DNA of 24,425 nt from RUG11551 sp045586185 (GCA_045586185.1 JAZMZV010000072.1:1-24425), one strand, 5' to 3'; positions 7,664 through 14,637 are shown, counted from the stretch's first letter. Translations and numbers: made by a program. Notes: generated from the sequence alone by a model not told the origin.

Positions 7664-7844
7664 CGTAGCCCCCAGATTTATCTGGGGGACTTGATAAATG
7701 TTCCTCTCCAAAGCGCTCCCCCTTCGATCAGCATGTCTTCCCATCTTCCTAAAGGAAGATGGGAAGACATGCTGGTCGGAATTCGTGCGAAATAATACTA
7801 TTTTTTATGTTTCTGTCCTCCCACACCTAAAGGTGTGGGCTACG
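7664..7844. repeat. multi-hairpin palindromic element, copy A
   Basis: Bounded by CGTAGCCC and GGGCTACG. Inside are three hairpins. H1 has 9-bp arms CCCCCAGAT/ATCTGGGGG with a TT centre (7669-7688). H2 is a perfect 22-bp stem with an AA centre (7729-7774), extendable to 25 bp with one G-T pair (7726-7777). H3 has 9-bp arms CCCACACCT/AGGTGTGGG with an AA centre (7820-7839). No hairpin is followed by a T-run. It shares its outer frame with copy B at 13086-13247 but has an unrelated H2. It resembles REP/BIME-type or other non-autonomous palindromic elements; no transposase is present nearby. Confidence 0.8.
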
Positions 7845-7870
7845 TTCAACGTGTCCTTCTTCCTCTCTAC

Positions 7871-7899
7871 TTGACAAATCCGAAATAATTGATTATAAT
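7871..7899 (+). promoter_or_regulatory. perfect consensus promoter of the AbiE pair
   Basis: TTGACA (7871-7876), a 17-base spacer and TATAAT (7894-7899), identical to the sigma-70 consensus in both boxes and spacing. Transcription would start near 7906, about 40 bases ahead of the ATG at 7946. Confidence 0.85.
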
Positions 7900-7945
7900 A
7901 ATTACTGTATAAAAAGTTCCGAAAAACAGAACTATTTGGCGAGTA

Positions 7946-8569
7946 ATGAAAAACAACCTGCGCAAAATAATCGAAACTGAAGTGTTCGACCACCTCATTT
8001 TAGAAGAGGCGTTGTCGTCGTACGGTTCTGTACGCGGGAAGATAAACCGGTTGCTGGCAAACGGGGAAATTATTCGCGTTAAGAAAGGGATATACGTATT
8101 CCCAGAGTATTTGCGCCGCGACATGCTGGACGTCTGCGTTTTGGCAAACATGATTTACGGTCCCAGTTACGTCAGCGCGGATTTCGCTCTTGCTCGATAC
8201 GGACTTATTCCAGAGACGGTCAAAGTAATAACGTCTGTTACAACGGGACGTTCTCGGACGTTCTCGACGCCGTTGGGACGCTTTGACTATCGTTCGCGTT
8301 TGAGCGCTGATTATTGCGTTGGATTTACCAGCGCATTTTCCGGTCCGTATGGGTATTTAATCGCGACGCCGGAAAAGGCGATTTACGACAAGGCGGCTTT
8401 GGACTCCCGGTTTGACGGAACGGGAATAGAAGAATATCTGGAAGACGATTTACGAATCGACCGATCAGATTTGGAACGCTTAAACGTCCCACAGCTTGAA
8501 GAATTGCACGCCGCTGCCCGAGGACGAATGAAGAAACTAACCTCTTTTTTATTGGATATAAACCGATGA
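7946..8569 (+). CDS. AbiEi-type antitoxin / transcriptional regulator
   Basis: Protein of 207 residues matching the AbiEi antitoxin family of type IV toxin-antitoxin and abortive-infection systems. The N-terminal part has a winged-helix look (YGSVRGKINRLLANGEIIRV followed by KKGIYVFPEYLRR), and the rest has the family's conserved APSYVSADFALARYGLIPE-like segment (here YGPSYVSADFALARYGLIPE) and TPEKAIYDK near residue 145. Known AbiEi proteins bind inverted repeats in their own promoter and oppose the AbiEii toxin without a stable complex. The start has only a weak GGCGAG site. Its stop overlaps the next start by four bases (ATGA), so translation is probably coupled. The pair sits among unrelated housekeeping genes and is presumably acquired. 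Confidence 0.85.
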   Translation: MKNNLRKIIETEVFDHLILEEALSSYGSVRGKINRLLANGEIIRVKKGIYVFPEYLRRDMLDVCVLANMIYGPSYVSADFALARYGLIPETVKVITSVTTGRSRTFSTPLGRFDYRSRLSADYCVGFTSAFSGPYGYLIATPEKAIYDKAALDSRFDGTGIEEYLEDDLRIDRSDLERLNVPQLEELHAAARGRMKKLTSFLLDINR

Positions 8570-9432
8570 ATCCAAGCATTGAACAAGCGTTAAAAAAATA
8601 TCGTTGTCAGAATGTAAACGAATACATTGCGGCTATAAGAGAGATTATGCAGGAACTGGCTCTGCAAGGGCTGTGGCGAGCCGGCTTTTTTGACCACGCC
8701 GCATTTTACGGCGGGACTGCTCTGCGGATTCTTTACGGTTTAGACCGCAGCTCAGAAGATATGGATTTTTCTCTTTTGAGTACTGATATGAATTTCCGTA
8801 TGAGTTCCTATTCCGCCGCGTTAAAGCAGGAGTTGGAAAGTTACGGTTTCCCCGTTGAGTTTTCCGAGAAAAAGAAAACTCACGAGTCGGCGATTGATTC
8901 CGCATTCTTAAAGGGAAACACTCTGACGGAATTAATCTCGATTGGATTGACGCCTGACAAGCTGCAGCAAGTTTGTTCAAATAACGTCATAAAGATCAAA
9001 TTGGAAATTGACTTGGATCCGCCGCCGGGTTTTCAAACTGAAAATAAAACCTTGCTTTTCCCTGTTCCTCATACGGTTAAAACGTACGTTTTACCGGACT
9101 TGTTAGCAGGAAAGCTTCACGCGATTCTGTATCGGAAGTGGGGAAACCGGGTTAAAGGGCGCGACTGGTACGATATGGTCTGGTACGCTTCCAGACATCC
9201 AGTTGTCAATTTGTTACATCTTGAACAGCGAATTCGGCAATCGGGAGATTATCAATTCAAGGGGAGTTTGACGCTTAAACGGTTAAAAGAACTACTCCAT
9301 AACGCAATTGAAAAGATTGACATTGATAAACTGAAACAGGACGTTTATCCGTTTGTTTCCGATGAGAATTGCATGGACGTCTGGAGCCGCGAGTTCTTTC
9401 ATAACGTTGTAGAGTTGTTTAAGTCCGAATAG
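8566..9432 (+). CDS. AbiEii-type nucleotidyltransferase toxin
   Basis: Protein of 288 residues of the AbiEii/MenT-like nucleotidyltransferase family. The catalytic signature FYGGTALRILYGLDRSSED is at about residues 47-65, followed by the acidic pair D65 and D67 in DMDFSLL. A second conserved segment, KLHAILYRKWGNRVKGRDWY near residue 180, is typical of the family. Relatives add nucleotides to tRNA acceptor ends or otherwise block growth, and give phage resistance by abortive infection. The key residues are present, so the toxin looks intact. It is translationally coupled to the AbiEi gene and ends only five bases before the stop of the convergent gene at 9438, with no terminator between them. 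Confidence 0.88.
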   Translation: MNPSIEQALKKYRCQNVNEYIAAIREIMQELALQGLWRAGFFDHAAFYGGTALRILYGLDRSSEDMDFSLLSTDMNFRMSSYSAALKQELESYGFPVEFSEKKKTHESAIDSAFLKGNTLTELISIGLTPDKLQQVCSNNVIKIKLEIDLDPPPGFQTENKTLLFPVPHTVKTYVLPDLLAGKLHAILYRKWGNRVKGRDWYDMVWYASRHPVVNLLHLEQRIRQSGDYQFKGSLTLKRLKELLHNAIEKIDIDKLKQDVYPFVSDENCMDVWSREFFHNVVELFKSE

Positions 9433-9437
9433 CGCCG

Positions 9438-11831
9438 CTATTTTTCTACCGCATACAGAATTACGTTCAAGCCAATTTTGGCGGCGTCCTGGACGCTGTA
9501 GCCCGGGCAGGAGGCGGACGAGTACTGTTCCAGAGCGCAGGACAGGTCGATGGGTGAGAAGAAGATCGCGTAGCGTCCGTTGACGCTTAACGCTTCCATT
9601 TGAACCGGCTTTTTGACGACAGGCGTTTTATCTGCGGCGCCGGAGCTTTTGAGGCGGATTTCCACCTCTTTCAAGTCGAAGCCGCCGAACTGGTTTGTCC
9701 AGACGGGATCGGAGCCGGGAATCGGTTTGAGCTTTTCGTCGGGATACATCAGTTCCACTTGGCGGCGGAACGAGTTGGTAAACGCGTCTGAGCCGCAAAT
9801 CGAGTTGACGAATAGAACCCCGCCGCGATCCAGATACGCTTTTAAATTGGCGCGTTCCGTTTCCGTCAGATTGAACGCCGTTCTGCCGTGCATAAACAAA
9901 ATCGGAAACTCGTACAGCTTCGCGTCAGACAGGGCGATTTTCCGTTCTTCAACGCCGGTTCTCAACCCCAGCTCTTTCGCCGCCGAATTGAGCAGATTCT
10001 GCAGCGCGCGCGGCGCGGACTGGCATCCGCCCGGATGCCGCACGTTAGCGACATACAGACGTCCGCGAACGGTCTTTTCGTAGCTGGACGAGTCGTTTTG
10101 AGACGCCAAAACCAGGTCTTTGGTTTTCAGTTCCCGATTGGTGGCGTACGACGCGATATTCAATCCCAAGTTCAGTCCGCCCTCGATTTTCTCCTGATTT
10201 TCCGGGAGAATAGTCGGGTCGTTTTTCAGAGCTGGCGCGGCTTCCCACAGGCACGACAGCGACGGAACGCCTGTCTGTGACGGCAAATAGACGATGCTCG
10301 TTCGGCATCCAAAACTGACGCCGTAAATCGGGCGAAGCTGAGTCGGCTTGATTGGGACTTCCGCCCGCCAAATCGGATGTTCCGGCGGCAAGGGCTGAAG
10401 CAAATCCGATTCTCCGGGGAACATCAACGCGACAAGTCGTTTGAACCCGGAATCAAATGCGGCTCCGGAACAGACGCTTTCTGCAACGATAAACCCGCCG
10501 CGGTCTAAATAGTCGCGCAGCTTTTGAGCGAGCTTTTTCGCCTGCGCTTCGTTGGTTGGAACGGGGCTGTTGACGCCTCCGAGGTACAAAATCGGCGACA
10601 GCTGCAGGTCGTCTGCCGTGGCGGCGTTGAGGTCGACGTTTTGCCAGGTCATTTCCTTGTGCCAGCGCTGTTCGACGTACGCGGTTAAATGTTTGATGTC
10701 GCTGTGATGGACGTTCCAGTTCTCCGTCAAGCCGTATTCCAGCTTGGAAATCAGCACGGCGCGGCGCCCTTTGGATAAAAACAGAAGCGCGTAACACGTC
10801 GCGATAATCGGGTCGCGTTCTTCGGCGTCTTCCCCGACCCAGTATTCCAGCGTCTGAGCGCTGTTGACTCTGGCGCCTTTAAGGCGAATGAGGTAATCGG
10901 AGCCTTCCCGATACCAGTCGTGCGAGCCGATAAAGCGCTGTCCGGACATTCGCCCGACGCGTTCTAATGCGTACAGATAGTACAGAACGCGGTTGTCGCC
11001 GGGGTTTCGCGTAACGCTAAAGTGTGACGCCAGCCACTGCAAGCCGGCGCGGATTCGACGCTGATTGTCATTGACTTCCAAATTTTGACAGCAGAAGAAC
11101 TCGTTGTCTCTGAAAACGCCGTTTTGAGCATTGATTTTATCGGACAGAATAATCATCGACGCCAGCCCGGCGCACGTCATACTGCCGGTTTCTGGAAGAC
11201 GGTCTATGGAATAATATCGCCAGCCGCCGTTGGCAGTCTGCCCTTGTCGCCAATGTTTGATCGCCTTTTCCCAAACGACGGGATTGACCTTGAAGCCCGC
11301 GTTTGACGCCTCGTTGAGAGCCAGAATCGCGAATTGAGTGTTGGAGTTGTCGCCGTAGGCGCGAGTCGCTTCAAAGTAAGACCACGTTCCCGGCCGCGGC
11401 GGTCCCTGATTTTGCATTCGTTCCAGCCAATGGACGTTTCGGATAATAAGCTCCTTATCGCGTTCGGGGTCGGCGGCGCAGAAAACCATCGTCTGCAAGG
11501 AAACGACGTACGTGTACTGCGGCGGGATTTTTCTGAGATATTCAATCGCCAGAGCCAGCTGAGGGTCGTCTTTCGGGACGCCGCAAGAGAGCATCGCCAA
11601 CGCGCACAGAGCCGTCTTCCCGCCGGTGTAGGCAGAGTAATCTCCCCAGGAACCGTTGCGAAGCTGCTGACGGCGAAGGAACTCAACTCCGCCGTCGATT
11701 GCGCGCTGAACGTCTGACGCGGTCAGGTCGGCAGCAGTCGCCGCCAGCGAGTAAAACGCTGTCGTCAGAACTGTCAGCAGTACGCCCAGCGCGATCCAGG
11801 GCGCATTTCCGGAACGCTGCGAGCGTGTCAC
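9438..11831 (-). CDS. secreted prenyltransferase-like / DUF4159 protein
   Basis: Large exported protein of 797 residues. I chose the GTG at 11831 because GAGGAG lies six bases upstream and the signal peptide (WIALGVLLTVLTTAFYSLAA then TAA-like cleavage) follows directly; upstream in-frame codons lie inside the permease gene. Residues of about 45-400 form an alpha/alpha-toroid region like the prenyltransferase/squalene-cyclase fold (VEFLRRQQLRNGSWGDYSAY; TANGGWRYYS; ETGSMTCAGLASM). The rest has two DUF4159-like units: about 410-560 (SPILYLGG, YLDRGGFIVAES) and 638-795 (PILFMHGRTAF, YLDRGGVLFVNS, ending GLNVILYAVEK). These look like glutamine-amidotransferase-like folds without a catalytic triad I can identify. 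Function unknown; the family is frequent in planctomycetes. It follows the permease gene after a two-base gap. Confidence 0.85.
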   Translation of the reverse strand: MTRSQRSGNAPWIALGVLLTVLTTAFYSLAATAADLTASDVQRAIDGGVEFLRRQQLRNGSWGDYSAYTGGKTALCALAMLSCGVPKDDPQLALAIEYLRKIPPQYTYVVSLQTMVFCAADPERDKELIIRNVHWLERMQNQGPPRPGTWSYFEATRAYGDNSNTQFAILALNEASNAGFKVNPVVWEKAIKHWRQGQTANGGWRYYSIDRLPETGSMTCAGLASMIILSDKINAQNGVFRDNEFFCCQNLEVNDNQRRIRAGLQWLASHFSVTRNPGDNRVLYYLYALERVGRMSGQRFIGSHDWYREGSDYLIRLKGARVNSAQTLEYWVGEDAEERDPIIATCYALLFLSKGRRAVLISKLEYGLTENWNVHHSDIKHLTAYVEQRWHKEMTWQNVDLNAATADDLQLSPILYLGGVNSPVPTNEAQAKKLAQKLRDYLDRGGFIVAESVCSGAAFDSGFKRLVALMFPGESDLLQPLPPEHPIWRAEVPIKPTQLRPIYGVSFGCRTSIVYLPSQTGVPSLSCLWEAAPALKNDPTILPENQEKIEGGLNLGLNIASYATNRELKTKDLVLASQNDSSSYEKTVRGRLYVANVRHPGGCQSAPRALQNLLNSAAKELGLRTGVEERKIALSDAKLYEFPILFMHGRTAFNLTETERANLKAYLDRGGVLFVNSICGSDAFTNSFRRQVELMYPDEKLKPIPGSDPVWTNQFGGFDLKEVEIRLKSSGAADKTPVVKKPVQMEALSVNGRYAIFFSPIDLSCALEQYSSASCPGYSVQDAAKIGLNVILYAVEK

Positions 11832-11833
11832 GT

Positions 11834-12889
11834 TTAGCTCCTCAGTCTGGGGTCGGTCGCTTCCTGTACGCCTTCGCCAACAAGGTTGTACGTCAAAACG
11901 GTTAAGAAGATCGCCAAGCCGGGGAAGAAGCTCAGCCACCAGTACGACAGGTTGCTTCTGCCGGCGTTGAGCAGCATGCCCCATGACGGGTTGGGAGCAG
12001 GCGCGCCGAACCCAAGGAAGCTCAAACCGCTTTCAACCAGAATCGCTCCTGCAATATGAAAGGTAATAGGCACCAAAACCGGAGCCAGCGAGTTGGGAAG
12101 GATGTGACGGAAAATGATTCGGATCTGACTGGCGCCCAGCGCTTTGGCGGCGGCGACGTATTCGCTCTGCTTGAGCTTGAGGAACTCCGCGCGCGTCAGA
12201 CGAGCGATTCCCGTCCAGCCTGTTACGCCCAAAATCGCCATAATGTGCCAAATCGTTGGCTTCTCGACAATGGATATCAATGCCAATATCAAAATCAAAG
12301 ACGGTATGCACATGACAATTTCGATGGCTCGGCTGATAACGATGTCCGTCCAACCGCCGAAATACCCGGCAATCGCGCCGACGACAATCCCGATAAGAGC
12401 GGCAATACCCGTCGAAACGAACCCGACCAACAAGGCGATTTTCGTCCCGTGAATCATAACGGTTAAGACGTCGTACCCTTGAGACGTCGTTCCCATGGGG
12501 TGCTGCCAGCATGGCGCGCTGTTCTTCCCGAAATGGTTGCCTGGTCTGCCGGGCCACTCGTTGTCCTGAACGCGGCGATACGGGTCGTTATAAATCAGCG
12601 GCCAGACCGCCCACGAGTTTGGGTCGTTCTTTTTCAGATTTTGCGGATAGACGCCGCCGAAACCGTCGTGCATAAAAATCGGGTTTTCCCAGTTGGCGTA
12701 GAAATACCCCATCATCGGGAAATAGATTTTGCCTTTGTATTTGCAAACAATCGGCTTCGTTCCCGCCAGCATGGGAGAGAACAGCGCGATAAACGACAAA
12801 AAGACTATAAAGCCAAGAGCAAACAAATTGACGCGGTTTTTGGCAAACCGATGCCACGTTTCCTGCCAGTAATTTCGGGATTTTTCCAT
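11834..12889 (-). CDS. ABC transporter permease, YejE/DppC-like
   Basis: Inner-membrane permease of 351 residues from the peptide/nickel (DppC) family. It has a first span at about residues 22-42, a long extracytoplasmic insert (about 43-135), then LVGFVSTGIAALIGIVVGAI and further spans. The coupling loop reads EYVAAAKALGASQIRIIFRH, where the ATPase would dock. The insert (KPIVCKYKGKIYFPMMGYF, then WAVWPLIYNDPYR) matches the architecture of YejE, the microcin C/peptide uptake permease, more than plain DppC. I prefer the ATG at 12889; a TTG at 12940 is in frame but falls at the predicted transcription start. No partner permease, ATPase or binding-protein gene is adjacent, so the rest of the transporter must lie elsewhere. 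It appears cotranscribed with the DUF4159 gene. Confidence 0.9.
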   Translation of the reverse strand: MEKSRNYWQETWHRFAKNRVNLFALGFIVFLSFIALFSPMLAGTKPIVCKYKGKIYFPMMGYFYANWENPIFMHDGFGGVYPQNLKKNDPNSWAVWPLIYNDPYRRVQDNEWPGRPGNHFGKNSAPCWQHPMGTTSQGYDVLTVMIHGTKIALLVGFVSTGIAALIGIVVGAIAGYFGGWTDIVISRAIEIVMCIPSLILILALISIVEKPTIWHIMAILGVTGWTGIARLTRAEFLKLKQSEYVAAAKALGASQIRIIFRHILPNSLAPVLVPITFHIAGAILVESGLSFLGFGAPAPNPSWGMLLNAGRSNLSYWWLSFFPGLAIFLTVLTYNLVGEGVQEATDPRLRS

Positions 12890-12947
12890 GTATTGTGAAT
12901 CGGGGTTAGGTTCGATGATATTTGGGGATAATTTTTTCAATTATATT

Positions 12948-12976
12948 ATTATAGCATAATTAGGGAATTTTGTAAA
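12948..12976 (-). promoter_or_regulatory. promoter of the permease-DUF4159 operon
   Basis: On the minus strand TTTACA (12971-12976), a 17-base spacer and TATAAT (12948-12953). Transcription would start near 12941, giving a leader of about 50 bases to the ATG at 12889. Confidence 0.7.
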
Positions 12977-13044
12977 GAGGCGATTGAAATAGAAAAAAAC
13001 GGGGGGGAGAATGAGTGTAGTTACCAGATTCGCCTGTTCCTGTT

Positions 13045-13064
13045 CCCACGTCTTTAGACGTGGG
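13045..13064. repeat. stand-alone 9-bp-arm hairpin of the same family
   Basis: Arms CCCACGTCT and AGACGTGGG around a TT centre. It has the same arm length and outline as H1 and H3 of the multi-hairpin elements, with a different arm sequence. Confidence 0.7.
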
Positions 13065-13085
13065 GGATAAAAACTATTTAGATAT

Positions 13086-13247
13086 CGTAGCCCCCAGATT
13101 TATCTGGGGGACTATACAAACGCTCCTCCCCAAAACGCTTCCCTTTCCCTGCCTTCCCCGCTCCGAATGGAGCGGGGAAGGCAGGGAAAGTTGTACGTTA
13201 TATTATTTATGTCGTTTTTGATCCCACGCCTAAAGGCGTGGGCTACG
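13086..13247. repeat. multi-hairpin palindromic element, copy B
   Basis: Bounded by CGTAGCCC and GGGCTACG like copy A. H1 is identical to copy A (13091-13110). H2 is a perfect 22-bp stem with a GAAT centre (13143-13190), unrelated in sequence to H2 of copy A. H3 has arms CCCACGCCT/AGGCGTGGG (13223-13242); relative to copy A the change of A-T to G-C is compensated on both arms. The bridging sequence between H1 and H2 aligns loosely with that of copy A. Confidence 0.8.
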
Positions 13248-13305
13248 ATTTTTTAATTTTAAGATGTTCTCACAGCTAAAGCAGTGAGAACAAATCCCAT
13301 AATCC

Positions 13306-13341
13306 TTTCGTTTGTTTCGTTCTTTTCGTGTATTTCGTGTT
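13306..13341 (+). repeat. TTTCG nonamer array
   Basis: Four 9-base units, TTTCGTTTG, TTTCGTTCT, TTTCGTGTA and TTTCGTGTT, lying 30 bases beyond the 3' end of the leftward corrinoid gene. Confidence 0.65.
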
Positions 13342-13370
13342 TAAAAAAATCGCGTTGTTATGTTTCACGC

Positions 13371-14003
13371 CTATTTTGCCACCAATTCTTTAGCTTTTTG
13401 GACGGCGGAGGATGCGTTGAGCGTATAGGCGTCGGCGCCGATTTCGTCTGCGAATTGTTGGGTGACGGGTGCGCCGCCAACCATGACGATTGTTTTTTCT
13501 CGAAGTCCCGCTTCTTTGAGAGCTTCTATAGTCGCTTTCATCTGGGGCATGGTTGTCGTTAATAGAGCCGACAGACAGACGACGGTTTTGTCGTGCTTTT
13601 TGGCTTCTTCGACAAAGCGTTCCGGGGCGACGTCGACGCCCAAGTCGTTGACTTCAAACCCGCCGCCTTCCATCAAAGACGCGACCAGATTTTTGCCGAT
13701 GTCGTGAAGGTCGCCCTTGACGGTTCCGATTACAACGTACCCGACCGGCTCGCCGCCAGACTGTTTCAGCAGCGGCTGAACGATAGACAGCGCCGCTTTC
13801 ATCGCGTTGGCGGACATGAGCAGTTCCGGAACGAAGTACTCTTCTTCCTCAAACAGACGCCCGACTTCGTCCATCGCGGGGATCATATATTTATTGATAA
13901 TCTCCCCGGGTGCAACGCCCTCGTCGATCGCTTCCTGAACCAGTTCTTCCGCGTCGTCGTCTTCGCCTTCGACAATTGCTGTAAAAATGTCTTGCAGTTC
14001 CAT
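13371..14003 (-). CDS. corrinoid (B12-binding) methyltransferase protein
   Basis: Cytosolic corrinoid carrier of 210 residues, like MtaC/MtbC/MtmC and the B12 module of methionine synthase. Residues 1-85 form the helical cap (EEEEYFVPELLMSANAMKAA), and 87-210 the Rossmann-type B12 domain with GDLHDIGKN, in which His100 is the lower cobalt ligand, SALLTTTM near 145-152 and GGAP near 176. All B12-binding hallmarks are present. Such proteins accept a methyl group from a substrate-specific methyltransferase (MttB, MtaB or uroporphyrinogen decarboxylase-like) and pass it on. None of those genes, nor a reductive activator, is adjacent, so the substrate cannot be guessed. The ATG at 14003 has no clear Shine-Dalgarno site. 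Confidence 0.92.
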   Translation of the reverse strand: MELQDIFTAIVEGEDDDAEELVQEAIDEGVAPGEIINKYMIPAMDEVGRLFEEEEYFVPELLMSANAMKAALSIVQPLLKQSGGEPVGYVVIGTVKGDLHDIGKNLVASLMEGGGFEVNDLGVDVAPERFVEEAKKHDKTVVCLSALLTTTMPQMKATIEALKEAGLREKTIVMVGGAPVTQQFADEIGADAYTLNASSAVQKAKELVAK

Positions 14004-14108
14004 AAATAATTAATACGGATAACGGTTTGAAGTAAAACACGCGAAGCAAAAATCCGCTTTGAGACGAATTGTCAATTCTCTGCTTCCTTGCCCATACAAA
14101 TCGTTTTC

Positions 14109-14136
14109 ATTATACAGTATATAATTAATTAGTCAA
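14109..14136 (-). promoter_or_regulatory. promoter of the corrinoid gene
   Basis: On the minus strand TTGACT (14131-14136), a 16-base spacer and TATAAT (14109-14114). The leader to the ATG at 14003 would be about 100 bases. Confidence 0.6.
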
Positions 14137-14179
14137 ATCCCCTTTAGAGCAAAAAATGAATTTTTTTCTCCTTCTCCTA

Positions 14180-14207
14180 TTGACAGAATAAAATAATTGG
14201 ATAAATT
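14180..14207 (+). promoter_or_regulatory. promoter of the ATP synthase operon
   Basis: TTGACA (14180-14185), a 16-base spacer and TAAATT (14202-14207). The leader would be about 17 bases, with GAGGA (14219-14223) six bases ahead of the first ATG. Confidence 0.55.
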
Positions 14208-14229
14208 AATACTTAATAGAGGATAAGTC

Positions 14230-14499
14230 ATGAACTCAAAACAGGAAAAGAACGAAGACGAGTCAATCAGCTCCGCGCTTTCAACCGGTTTGTACTGGTC
14301 GCACAACATCATTTCCGCGACGTTGGAATTCGTTATTTTTCTTGTGATTGGGTATTACCTGGACAAATACTTTTCCACAAACCCCTGGCTGCTGCTCGTT
14401 TTCGGTGCAATCGGCATGTTTGCCATGTTCCATCGAATCCTGCAAATTGCAAAGGAAGCAGGGGAGGAGCATGAGTCCAAAGAGGATGAAAGGCGGTAA
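14230..14499 (+). CDS. AtpZ/AtpI-family ATP synthase accessory protein
   Basis: Small membrane protein of 89 residues with two spans: ATLEFVIFLVIGYYLDKYF at about 36-54 and PWLLLVFGAIGMFAMFHRIL at about 58-77. The pattern of a first span, G-Y-x-L-D, a short loop with N-P-W and a second span is that of the AtpZ/AtpI family, which helps assemble the c-ring or admits Mg2+/Ca2+. As first gene of the atp operon its position agrees. A GAGGA site lies six bases before the ATG. The last codons (DERR and the TAA) are supplied by a palindromic repeat that also occurs after atpC, so the original C-terminus may have been altered by its insertion. Confidence 0.8.
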   Translation: MNSKQEKNEDESISSALSTGLYWSHNIISATLEFVIFLVIGYYLDKYFSTNPWLLLVFGAIGMFAMFHRILQIAKEAGEEHESKEDERR

Positions 14500-14628
14500 C
14501 GAAGCGACCAACGGGAGCGGAGTTACGCAGTTCGCCGAAGGCGAACCAAAATGATAGAACCCATTGTCAAGTTCGCCTAACGGCGAATGCGTAATTTCGT
14601 TCGCTAACGCTCACTCCATTACCGCCTT
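14486..14628. repeat. inverted pair of ~58-bp palindromic repeats inside the atp operon
   Basis: A plus-oriented copy (14486-14546, ATGAAAGGCGGTAA through TTCGCCGAAGGCGAAC) and a minus-oriented copy (14571-14628) face each other across 24 bases. Each contains a small TTCGCC/GGCGAA hairpin and a TTACGCA or TGCGTAA motif. Together they can fold into a long imperfect stem between the first two genes of the operon. A third copy lies at 22408-22470. Confidence 0.75.
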
Positions 14629-14637
14629 CCAATAAAA

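Larger units (their letters stand above)
7412..7945. other. gene-free divergent region
   Basis: Lies between the leftward YhcH-family gene and the rightward AbiE pair. It contains the leftward promoter (7507-7524), an A+T-rich stretch without other features (about 7530-7660), the 181-bp multi-hairpin element (7664-7844) and the AbiE promoter (7871-7899). No small gene is supportable here. Confidence 0.7.
12890..13370. other. gene-free interval between permease and corrinoid genes
   Basis: No gene. It holds the permease promoter, a 9-bp-arm hairpin (13045-13064), multi-hairpin copy B (13086-13247), a looser hairpin with TGTTCTCAC/GTGAGAACA arms (13265-13292) and a nonamer array (13306-13341). 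No terminator with a T-run is apparent for the leftward corrinoid gene. Confidence 0.7.

Noticed and set aside
7664..7844. Rho-independent terminators in the multi-hairpin element
   Set aside because: None of the stems is followed by a T-run on either strand, and the element lies between divergent genes where no terminator is expected.
9613..10083. Antisense reading frames within the DUF4159 gene
   Set aside because: They are Arg/Ser-rich shadows of a gene with clear domain content on the other strand.
11829..11984. Longer start (11984) for the DUF4159 protein
   Set aside because: It would overlap the permease gene by about 150 bases and put an Arg/Gln-rich stretch before the signal peptide; the GTG at 11831 has a perfect GAGGAG site.
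14500..14637. Small gene between the first two atp genes
   Set aside because: The stretch is fully explained by the inverted repeat pair; no frame has both a ribosome site and protein-like composition.
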